From Ottelia alismoides (Eukaryota; Streptophyta; Magnoliopsida; Alismatales; Hydrocharitaceae), in contig JAZKJV010000149.1 of assembly GCA_037367405.1 (NCBI GenBank), forward strand, positions 806,001 through 870,000: 64,000 nucleotides of DNA, in the 5' to 3' direction. The position numbers were made by a program, and so were the translations under genes. Positions within the stretch are counted from its first letter, which is position 1. The number at the start of each line of letters is the position of its first letter. Shown one piece after another: positions 23,334-33,116 of this stretch. The notes under the pieces are model-generated. The model made no database searches, had not been told where the DNA came from, and saw only the letters and a list, made by a program, of their open reading frames with translations.

Positions 23334-24375
23334 ACACTTACTATGAATCAATTGCACTTGGGCCCTTACACATTTATTGCTTGTTAATATTAGGTCATTG
23401 GAACTTAAATATTTGCATCTAGGTCCTCTGTACACTGTTTAATTTTTTCTCTCTTTTATTAATTGTAATAAATAGCAAAAAAACCAAAATGGGCATAAAA
23501 ATTAGGTTTAGCTCCTGCAAGTGTGTTTTATTTATGGCAATTTTGTTTGTTCTTTTCATTTTATTTACTATTATAAAATTATAAAAAATAGTAGAAAAAG
23601 TCCATGAGAACCTTAGAAAAATCATGAAAATTCGAAAAATGCCTTAAAAATTTTGGAAACTTAAAGTAATTTATTTTGATTTGTTTGAATTTCTATCCGA
23701 TTTTAATTGTAGTTGCTTTTATAAAAGACAAAAAATTTGCAAAACCCTAAAAAACCATAACAAATATATAAAATCATATAAACATCCAAAAAATGTGATT
23801 ATATTTTTATTCATAGATATTTTCATATAGTTTTTAATAAAATTGATTCCAATGAGTTTTAAGCATATTTGGTATTTTGAAATTGAAAATCACTCCTAAT
23901 TGTGCACTGTTTGAGTTTTTCTTAGTTTTTTATTTTTATAAAATCCATAAAAAGTCCACGAATTCTTCAAAAACTACAAAAACTAATAAAATTGTTAAAA
24001 ACACAAAATTATTTTTTCTTGATTTTTTGGTTATTTTTACCATATTTGAAAATATAAAAATAGTGTGTGTTTGCCTTTTTATTCATTGTCTTTATTTGCC
24101 TTATTTTTGAAAAATTAAAAAATTTTCAAAATTAAAAACCACCAAAAAGAAAATAAAGTCCTTTGAATCTCTAGAATTGATTACACATATTATCATAGTG
24201 CTCCATGTGTTCGCCCTTGGTCTCTATACCATGTTAATAAAAGTGGCTTAGACCACTGTTTTACTTGCTTAATTTGTTTGTGGTTGAATAATTTTCTCGA
24301 TATCCATCTAGTTGTCTTAGGTGACAAAAACACTTGAATTTTTTAACTTAACCATGCAAGTTTTTTGTCTAATCA
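23334..24375 (+). repeat. Solo LTR C, right part
   Basis: C resumes after the A1 target duplication and ends TTTTTTGTCTAATCA. It is followed by ATCAT (24376-24380), the exact copy of the five bases before C at 4809-4813. No internal sequence is attached, so C is a solo LTR of about 3.49 kb without A1. The stretch is AT-rich and has no credible ORF. Confidence 0.75.
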
Positions 24376-25326
24376 ATCATCCATGCATTTTTCACCTAAC
24401 TTCATGTATTTTAATTAATTCATGCTAACTCCAATTGATCTCACTATCCTTAATCTATGAAAAATCCTAAAAAATGCTAACTTATTTATATGCAAAATAA
24501 TCTCAAACCTTAATTCAGATCATACAGACTAAAACATTGATATCTTTCTCATACGTTGTTCGATTTCACTTTACTCACTCACTTTTAAAGTAATATACAT
24601 TCAATCAAATACATTCAAAACTCACTTTTAAAGTAATTTCATAAAAATAGGAGCTCATTTGTGAAAGTTGAGTTTTGGGCGTCTTTTGTGCATTGTACAT
24701 TTTCATTGATTTTGATCTATCATTTCATGTGCATATTTCATTTATTCTAGTTGTTTTCTATCTTCTTTCTCTAAGTTATTCATTATTTTAATAAATCACA
24801 TAAAAATCCAAATCCGAAAAAATCAGAAAAGCAATTAAAAAGACCAATTTTGACTTCATCCTTCTAGCCTAATCCACTTGTACATAATTAACTTCACTAA
24901 TTTTTCTGACCTATTGAAAACCTGTAAAAATTCCAGAAAATGTCAACATAGTCCATTTAATCATTTCATAGCATGTTTTATTTTTTCATGCATTTATTCT
25001 ATCACAAAAAATCAAATAAAAATTTCAAAGCTAAAAAAGTTGATATTTTAAACACATAAAATATCACCAAAGAAATCGTATCTTGCATTCTGTATTTCAT
25101 TTACATATGAGATCTTCATGAACATTATAGATTACGTTTAGATCTATATTTTCCATGTTGAACACTTTCGCATTTCGAGTCCATTTTCTAGTTTTTATCT
25201 ATTTTATCTTGCACTTTAAGCAGTGGTGAACTCTCTGGTCAACACATGTCACGTGATGCATAATCCTTGGAGACACATGGCTCCTAGACAACCTTACCCT
25301 CTCTCTCCATGTGCCAAGAACGTGAG

Positions 25327-25341
25327 CCCCCCCCCCCCCCC
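25327..25341 (+). repeat. Poly-C tract (15 C)
   Basis: An uninterrupted run of 15 C lies in B's 5' LTR; the 3' LTR has only a short C-run at the same place. It is a likely site of replication slippage or sequencing error. Confidence 0.95.
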
Positions 25342-25750
25342 TTCTCCCTATCATGTGCGTAGCGCATGACTTCTTTCATCCCTCCTCCGCACATGCCCGC
25401 ACGTGAGGACTCCTCCCTCTCCATCTCCGCCTTACTGGCGTCGCTGCTCCTTTGACCCTCGATACTCCAGCAACGCTGCCTTGCGCAGAACACCTGGTCT
25501 CATAACCCTAACCACTCTATCCTTCCTCTCCTTGGCCGAGTCTCTGGCCATCGAAGTCAAACTCCAAAGCTGTAACCTCCTCTCTATTCTATACTCTCTA
25601 ATCACCCAACCACCATTATCCCCTCAAGCCCTCAACTGCCAGCGACCCTCTTCTTATGGCCCTATCCCTCCTTGAAACCTGCAACCTCCAACATTTATCC
25701 CTTATCACCCCAATCCTCCCCTCGTCGACCAACCTCCTGCTACCTGTCTC

Positions 25751-25759
25751 CTATTTAAA
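25751..25759 (+). promoter_or_regulatory. Possible TATA box, B 5' LTR
   Basis: CTATTTAAA follows GTCTC and is kept in the 3' LTR at 34643-34651. Allowing for the C insertion its offset from the LTR start is about 1.5 kb, like the other families. Confidence 0.5.
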
Positions 25760-27672
25760 CATCTAGCCGAGCGACCATGAGGGGCATCTGCCTACATATG
25801 CCTAGATCGACCGATATCCGCCATCTAGCACTTCTTCATAGGAATGAGGGAGGGAGTCTGAGCTCTAGGTCGGTGATAGCAACCTATGCTCGAGGAAAGA
25901 AACTCCTTGGAGGCACGATCTAGGGGTTTCCTTAAATCCTGCCGCTATCAAAAGCACCAAGCGTCCTTCTCCTCCATGGAGTCGAGGCGATCAACGGAGA
26001 GGGCTACGCCACTCCAACCATCAGGCGATCTTTGCACCTTCTTTTTCATCCTTTTTTTCTTCATCCTTTATTTCCATCATTCTCATTGAACCAAAACCAC
26101 CTTCATCACCCCTTCGTCACTAATCGCCATTACCCGACTCAATCACCACCATATCAAAACCTCTCTATTTCCCTTCTAACCCTCCACAAGCCCTCATCAT
26201 TTTTCTCCTCTCTATTACCATACAGGAGCATCATCCACCTTTCATCGACCTCCTCGAAGCAGCGACTCCACCGACAACCCTTGGCCATGTGTCAGTCTCT
26301 TAGAGCACCACCCACATCACGTTTCTCCGCCATCTGAAGCCTCTGGAGCAGTCGTCCATGATAATGAACAAATTCCAGGGCTGACATCTAGTTTTCGTCA
26401 GATCAAGAATGTGGAGGATTGTAGTTGTCCAAGGACGCCCAATATCCAGTCGTAGGATCGACTGCCAATAGAAGGCCTCTGATTGAGCACGAAGCACAAG
26501 CCAAGCCACATGTTTCGGACATCTGAAGCAAAGGGAAGCTCGCCATGTGCAACCTTCCTACCGAGCATGTACCTCGGCTATCTAACCAGCTCCCTAGCCT
26601 CTACCCCCGTGCTACACACGTGCCATGGGCAATTTATAGGCGCATCCTCCCAATCTCCCAGAAATACTAGAAGGTCCAGGTGGCCTAGGCAAATTATGTA
26701 GAATCCCATCCAGTTCTAGGAAAGTACAAGAACACCCCTACCATGGGTAATTTACACAAGAACCTAGCTGATTTCTCGGAATTGTAGAACATTCCTCTGT
26801 AGTGGTATATGTGCAAGTATTTTATTTAATTTTTTACAAATAGGTCCATGAACTTCAATTTCTCAAAACTCGAACATTTTTTTTATCGAATTTTTATGTT
26901 CTTTGTGTTGTTTTGATCCCTGATTCATTGTTTATTATATAGAACATTGAAAGTCTACTTTGAGACATTTTGGCATTAATTATTTGATGAGATCATTTCT
27001 TATATTGTGAGCACAATTAATATTGATATTGATTTATTTTATTGCTCAAAAATATGTGATTTAATAGGGGACTTATTTGGGAGAATCTTTTGGGATTAAC
27101 TGAACCACTAGTTAAACCAATGGAGAGGGCTCTTAAATTTATTTGATTAGCTTGAATTGATCGCTTGTTGCTCTCGTGCAACCAATTTGATTACTCCACA
27201 TTCACCTTAGTTTTTGCATAATCATTTCATCACATCATTGCAAAATTTTAAAATTCATAAAAAATTTGTATTTATTCTATTTATCCCCTCACAACACATA
27301 CCAATATTTTTTCTACATTAAAAATAATTTTGAAAATTCAAGCATCATAATTTTTTGTAATTAATTACATATTTAAACAAAATCATTAAAAAGTTGACAA
27401 AGATAAAAATACTAAAAATATTCATGCGTTGAAACCCTAATTTTTAGATTATTTAGTTATTAATCTTAAACCCTCTTATTACCTCCCTAAATTCAATTTT
27501 GGGACTTACCCATGTCAAATAAATAAATCCGTTCTCATCGAGACTTGATTTTTAGTATCATTTCTCTGTGTGATCACTGTTGAGGAATCATTGAATTTCC
27601 CGACTACAACAACTTCATCATTTTATTCGTTAATTCCACAAAATTAACATTGGGATTTCTACGCTCATCAAA

Positions 27673-27691
27673 TGGTGCCATTTTTGGGAGG
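27673..27691 (+). other. Primer-binding site of B, decayed
   Basis: TGGTGCCATTTTTGGGAGG follows the LTR end by two bases. It resembles the tRNA-Asp type with about five changes. Confidence 0.65.
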
Positions 27692-29294
27692 TATACGATT
27701 TAGGATTAATTTTTAGGTATTTTGACTATTAGGTTTTTCTCTCCCTGACTAGTCTGACCCTCCATTTTCTTGTATTTATTTCTACATTTATTTTCTCAGC
27801 ATTTTTTCTCTTATTCATTTTTGTATATTTTTATGTAAACATCTCTCTAATATTTGATCTCTTATTTTTAGCACGAGGTACCCGATGAACATAGAGTCTC
27901 TTTCTCTGAAGCCGACACAACTTAGAGCAACCGAAAGAGCGGAAAATTTTATTTTTGGAGAGAGAATATTCATCTTTTATTAATTTGTAATTAGCTGCTC
28001 AATTCCAGCCGTTCTTAATCAGGTTCTCGCATGTGTAAAGAGACTGGACATTTTCTTGTGGTGTGTCGGTCCTCCTTAACTCTCCGATGAGGGTGGGGCC
28101 CGACTTGAGTGGTTCATAGTTTTAGAATTGCACTACGGCTATTACAACTACTAGAATTATTGGTTGTGCTTGTAGTGTTAGGACTAAACTTTACACTTAA
28201 TAGAGACACACTTTTAGATCGTTCAATATAGTCAAAATTTAACTCAATTCTTCCCAGCTAATAGAACTTTCTACTAGGTGTAGTTTTGTTGGCTTGCATT
28301 TCATATAGAATATATTTAAAAGTCTTGTATTGCATCCCACATGGAGATTGTGAGGATTCACTATAAGTATTTTAACAGAGCATTCATCATTATTTTTTTC
28401 ACGTGCATCCATTTTTCTCGATTTCCTCCCTCTGTTTTGTCACTTAAGGTTTAAAGAAATCAGGACTGGACGGTAGACGTGTATTTCGCTCACAATAATT
28501 TCAATGATCACCTAGATAAAATTGTGACTGCAAAATGAGTATAACTTAAATTAACCAATAAAATTGAGAATTTCTGCGGGACAATAACCGAGTATGTGGA
28601 TTCATTTATTGTTCTAAGCAAGTAAGGGACTCACACATAGGATAGAGCCAAGATCCTGAATCTTCATTTGGACTAATGACAAATGGCTAGCTACTTCTCA
28701 ATAAGGGAACTACGGTCTCCATTAGCAGAGTGGGTGGCTAAAGGACAACGTGATTGGCACCATCCTCAAGAACACGGGTAGCCGTTTTACGGTCCGTTCT
28801 TACACCAATACTGACTGAAAGTGGATGCAACTAGACGTATGAATTCAAGTTGTCTTTAGGAGAATTTATGGCACCTAACATCTCGCTTACGAACACAAGA
28901 TTGGAATTATCACCGACTAAAATTTAACGGATAAATGGCTAAACTTTCATGGCCTTAACTGTGTGAGTTGGTGAATTTTGGGGTTTGCATTGTGTATTGA
29001 ATTGTAAAGATCATTTGCACTTGCATATAAAGATCGAGGTTCGTAAATCACTCTTAACCCTTCATTTACGATGATGTCAAAATATCGGTATCCGTACCCA
29101 GACTTCGTGGGTTGCACTTACACAACTGAATCCGACCATCTTCATCTTCATTTTCATATCAGGATAATCCTCCCTTTAAGTTAGTTCTCCCCCAGCCATC
29201 ATACACTCCACCCTCATTCCACTCCACTCCTTCTTCAGTTGGATATTTACGACATGAACCGCCTGCAGAACTGAATGATTATTATGTAGAAACA
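27692..29294 (+). other. B 5' leader
   Basis: About 1.6 kb with no ORF of note. The first 200 bp is AT-rich; the second half contains the leader block shared with A1 and A2 (28721-28825). Confidence 0.65.
28721..28825 (+). other. Conserved leader block, B
   Basis: It contains ATTAGCAGAGTGGGTGG, AACACGGGTAGCCG, then GGTCCGTTCTTACACCAATACTG. The order and spacing match the sense strand of the A1 and A2 leaders although B's coding region is unrelated in most parts. Confidence 0.7.
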
Positions 29295-29561
29295 ATGGAG
29301 CAAGAGAATTCAAGGATGTACGTGTACATAACTGAATTTGATAGAGAAACACAATTCTCGGTTATGATTGATAATTCACTACTTGAATTATCCCTTACCC
29401 GGGATAACTCTCTCCCCGCATATAATATGTTTTCCTATAATCAGACCTATGAGATCCAGATTCAAGGAAATAGGACTCGTGACCCAGCCAACACCACTGA
29501 GATTGATTATTACTTGTCTCAGAAATACATTCCAGAGGCACAACATGTCAAGTGCAGTTAA
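29295..29561 (+). pseudogene. Unrecognised 88-codon ORF in the gag position of B
   Basis: The ORF (MEQENSRMYVYITEFDRETQ...) is rich in Asn, Tyr, Ser and Glu. It sits where gag would start but shows none of the Athila capsid motifs. It has no zinc knuckle or membrane segment. It may be the remnant of a replaced or highly diverged gag; the frame closes at 29561 and more open stretches follow in other frames. Function unknown. Confidence 0.4.
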
Positions 29562-29857
29562 TCATCTCCAAGTCATGAGACGATAGTGGATGGCATAGCT
29601 CGGATCAATCAAAGAGCTGATAATTTAACAGAACAACTTGACAATGTCATTCCAAATAGTAAAGGACATAATGAGAATCCAAGGAGAAGTGAGGACCACA
29701 CAAAATGAACTTGAGACACATTCAGTGCAAATTTTTTAAACACATACACCATAGGTACCACAAGCATCTGACCAATCCACTAACCATTCTATTGACTCCA
29801 ATAAAAATTTCAAAAAAATTATAAAATAGAAAATTAAAAAAATTAGACAACATAGAT

Positions 29858-30420
29858 ATGGAAGCATTTTGTAAAAGTGTGATCTTAGAGCTTCCACTAA
29901 TCAAGGCCATAGAGTATGTGCCTGATCTTCAGATATTTGTGAAGAGTCGATTATCACCCAAGAAGATGGACAAAAAAGAGGTCTCCGAATTCCATCTAAT
30001 TACTGTGTCCACTTCGATGGTGAAGACAAAAAGAGCAATAGCTGCAGAATCAAAAGGTTAATGAGGGTTAATTTTGAAATTGAGATCACCGAATTTAACC
30101 ATGTTCGGATTGACGATGAATCAACCTTGAAAATTCTCTCCAAGTCTATGTTTGAGTGACTCGAACTCGGACCATTCAAAAAGACTAGAGTGATTGTTCA
30201 ATTTCCTGACCGATCCACAAAAAGATTGAGAGGAATTGTTTTTGTCATCGTGAACTTCCAAGGTGTCAAACATAGAGTGGACTTCGTTATCTTGGACATT
30301 GAGCACCAAGGAGAGTTGTCTGAGTCTCTCATCATTCTGGGAAATCCCGTTCTTAGCCTCAGCTAGAGAGACTATCGATTGCGAGACTCAAGAAATTAAA
30401 TTCCCAGACCAGAACCTTAA
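29858..30420 (+). pseudogene. B gag-PR junction and aspartic protease remnant
   Basis: The first frame (29858-30061) carries ILELPLIKAIEYVPDLQIFV, which looks like the Athila segment preceding the protease. Another frame from 30061 encodes VNFEIEITEFNHVRIDDEST, then a TGA near 30159, LELGPFKKTRVIVQFPDRS, VIVNFQGVKHRVDFVILD and LIILGNPVL. This aligns with the protease of A1, D and H. The catalytic triad position reads D-D-E instead of D-(T/S/N)-G, so the enzyme is dead. A further frameshift occurs near 30350. Confidence 0.7.
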
Positions 30421-30627
30421 TGATCAAACTCTCGAGGACATACCCGGCCCTGAGACAATCGAACATGAAACCGAAAATCATGATCAGGAGACTACCACTT
30501 CATGTGATCAGACCTCTTCGCATGAAACACAGACACATACCCTAAGAGAGACACCCAGAGATCGATTGTTGAACTAAACTTTGTATCTCACCGCATCTCT
30601 ATAAAGAAGCACCCTGACACTGCTCCT
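30421..30627 (+). pseudogene. B acidic post-protease linker
   Basis: The frame continuing from 30263 is very rich in Glu, Asp, Thr and Gln (DQTLEDIPGPETIEHETE). It resembles the acidic PR-RT linker of A1/A2 in composition and position, and stops at about 30577. Confidence 0.55.
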
Positions 30628-31194
30628 ATGATAAAGCCAGAGACAGGAGCTTATGTGGATTCAGACCATGTTTATGAGGATTATAACGATTATCTTAGTA
30701 GTCCATTTTTTGAGGCAGTTGTAATTAATGAAATACTGGAACCTATCAAAGATCCGACTTGGGAAATCTCTTTTATCACCGAAACTTGGGAAAATCAAAA
30801 GGTGACATCTTCTTCCAATCTAGAAACATCTAATTCACCGCACCAGGATACAATTATTTTTTATTACCTTGATCACTACTATGATTCCACACAAGCTAAG
30901 GTGACTTGGAGCGGCACAAACACAACATACACGAGACGTCCACTGACCTGGGAAAATATTAAAATGATTATTCATCTGATGGGGATCCGATTGTCAGCAC
31001 ATCACCTCTTGGACCGCCACCAAAAGAGACAACCAAGACCAGATTTACCCATCCTGATAAACCGGTTACTCCATCCTCTAACCGGTTATTTGTTAAGAAG
31101 AAGGAGAGCACTGATCCCTCGAGGCATTCCCCCTAACACCTCAATCCTTATCATTCTCATCTTCCTCTTGATGCTTCAAGTCCTAGAAAATTGA
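30628..31194 (+). pseudogene. Unrecognised acidic ORF of B (188 codons)
   Basis: The frame actually stays open upstream to about 30560 (ELNFVSHRISIKKHPDTAP). It encodes acidic, Tyr-rich sequence (VDSDHVYEDYNDYLSSPFFE, EILEPIKDPTWEISFITETW). It occupies the position where RT should begin, but none of the RT boxes is present. Around 30990 the acidic/Pro pattern moves to another frame (TSPLGPPPKETTKT), which indicates an indel. I do not recognise the family. Confidence 0.45.
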
Positions 31195-31795
31195 CTAAGA
31201 GAGTTACCTTTGACATACCCGGGAAGGAATTTCTGAGAATTCCTTGTCAGGATTGGATGAGGATATCTATATGAGTGGGCCCAATTCGGATAATCTGGAG
31301 CCTTATCAGAGCAAGCACTCGTATGTTGACCCATGTTGGATTTTCCCTATCACTCATTATTATTTTTCTAGGGACAACTCCCATGGTCCCATTGCATATA
31401 CCAAAACAATTTGTTATGCCCATACTGATACATGTTCATCAGAGTATTCATCCGAAGACAAATCGATTGACCTTAAGACTGAGCGAACTTTTAGAAACAG
31501 CTTAAGATCAGGAATAGTTGGACTGCCTCCACCTTTCAATATTATTCTTCTGAGGACAACTTGGATGATGGCTGGGAAACTTCTACTTCATCTTCTTGCT
31601 ATCATTATTCCCTTCCACCACATGCTTCCAAAAAGATTGCTTGTAAATCTCCTTGATCATCATCCATTCTCCCTCCTGTCCCCATCGGTTTCCTTGTACA
31701 TCTTCTTCCGATACCTAGGCCAAGTCCTAAGTATAGGGGAGCGGGGATACCATATGTATTTACTCATCATTCTATTCCTAACTAATCCATACTAA
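31195..31795 (+). pseudogene. Unrecognised C-terminal ORF of B
   Basis: The frame at 31244-31795 begins within a Ser/Asp/Tyr-rich stretch (SGLDEDIYMSGPNSDNLEPY, CSSEYSSEDKSIDLKTERTF). From about 31540 a different frame continues the same composition (YYSSEDNLDDGWETSTSSS). It ends at a hairpin/PPT-like module (31711-31741). No known domain. It may be the end of the 30628 reading, broken by indels. Confidence 0.4.
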
Positions 31796-31890
31796 CTGTT
31801 TAATTTTTTCTCTCTTACACTTAGACCGAGCTATGGCTTCTTTGCGCTTTTTGTTATTTGAGGACATAACAGTCGCTAAGTATAGGGGGT
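31711..31890 (+). repeat. Two hairpin plus G-run modules of B
   Basis: A small hairpin CTAGG...CCTAAG leads into AAGTATAGGGGAG (to about 31741). A second, longer module has GAGCTATGGCT...AGGACATAAC and ends CGCTAAGTATAGGGGGT (31890). Both are in sense orientation and equal the modules of A1/A2. Confidence 0.65.
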
Positions 31891-33103
31891 GTGTATACTT
31901 TGTATATATTACCCAAAGCTCTTACTTTCACGTAAGTCTATATTTTATTTACGGTGTGGGTAACAATCTTGTTAAAAAACCATAAAATCAAAAAAATCAC
32001 AAAATTCAAAAAATGTGCATGTTTGCATTTCAGCATATGCACTTCATCCAACACTACATGCATTTGCATTGGTGAACAACACTTGTGTTATGAACTGAGT
32101 TATGAGCAGGAACCAAGAATGGTCTGGACTTGATCTTAATCCACATAACTTTCATAGGAATGTCATCAGGAAATAGGATTCTAGAAGCTTCAGGTCTTTG
32201 ACTTAATTCTTCGAGTTCCTCCTGACAATGTGCAAACTTTGACTCTTAGTGTCTATCCTAGTTGCCTCATTCTGGGTACGACTCTTGAATAGGGAATTAA
32301 TATGTACTCTCGTACTATGCACTTATCTCAACTCAGACGGGGTGTTGGAAGACCGCGTGACCCTCTTTTTTAGTAGCATGATCATCTAAAGACCAGAGTT
32401 TAAGTTGAAATAAAGCTTCAGATGAGGGATGGACGAGTAGCACAATTTTTTCTAAGACATTAAAACATGTGTAGAAAGAAAGATTCTATATATGTAGGGG
32501 CACAAAAGATCCATACAGAGCAACCAAAAATCCATACCAAAAGAAGCCAACTATCAAATAAATATTCGACCAAAAAGGTCCAAGCTTCAAGACAACCTGC
32601 AGATCTTAGTGGAGGCTTGGTTAAACTGGCTAGCTTCACAAGGAGTTGTGACTACACTGGTCACCCTCTAGTACTTTTCCCCCTTCCTTTTTAAAAATTT
32701 CTTCCCCCTTCGATTGTGAACACAACACGACTGAACTTAGAAGGAAATACCTGAATCCCCGAGAATGAGTTATTGGAAAGGAGGTTTGCATGGTAGCCCA
32801 ACATTCTTTATGGTAAGATCTAACACACTTCACACACATGAGACGGTTATTCAATATCCATTAGGTATGCTTTGGGAGGAGGATTGATCTAAGATGACCT
32901 CTGAGTTGAAATTGTCACAATAATGTGTAGAACTTGGAGGTTGTTGATTTTAAAACCCTAATTCTTGCAGGAGTTCTACCAAATTATTAATCCAAAGGTC
33001 AGGTCTAGCTTTATTTTCACCTTTGTTCATGACTTTAGTATGGAAACCAATATCATTTCACTATTGCATTTCATTTTAGTTGCTCGAAGACAAGCAAGGA
33101 TTA
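31891..33103 (+). other. B 3' noncoding region
   Basis: About 1.2 kb with no credible ORF. Stretches match the sense strand of A1/A2 3' regions, for example GCTTCACAAGGAGTTG, CTTAGTGGAG, CTTCAGATGAGGGA and GAACTTAGAAGG-like segments near 32730, in the same order. Confidence 0.65.
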
Positions 33104-33116
33104 AGTATATGGGGGT
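33075..33116 (+). other. B polypurine tract with hairpin
   Basis: TTGCT...AGCAA forms a small hairpin just before GGATTAAGTATATGGGGGT, which abuts the 3' LTR start TGATGAATCTGC. This marks the plus-strand primer. Confidence 0.8.

Larger units (their letters stand above)
24381..27670 (+). repeat. 5' LTR of B, second part
   Basis: The LTR resumes at CCATGCATTTTTCACC, matching 33267 onward in the 3' LTR. It ends at ACGCTCATCA before the PBS. It shows an AT-rich first part, several CACGTG/CATGTG motifs near 25250-25400, a TATA-like CTATTTAAA at 25751, a GC-rich block and an AT-rich end. Pro/Ser-rich ORFs at 25403-25675 and 26032-26337 are not preserved as proteins in the 3' LTR. Confidence 0.8.

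Noticed and set aside
25403..26337. Pro/Ser-rich ORFs in B's 5' LTR
   Set aside because: They come from a GC-rich low-complexity LTR part and are interrupted or shifted in the 3' LTR.
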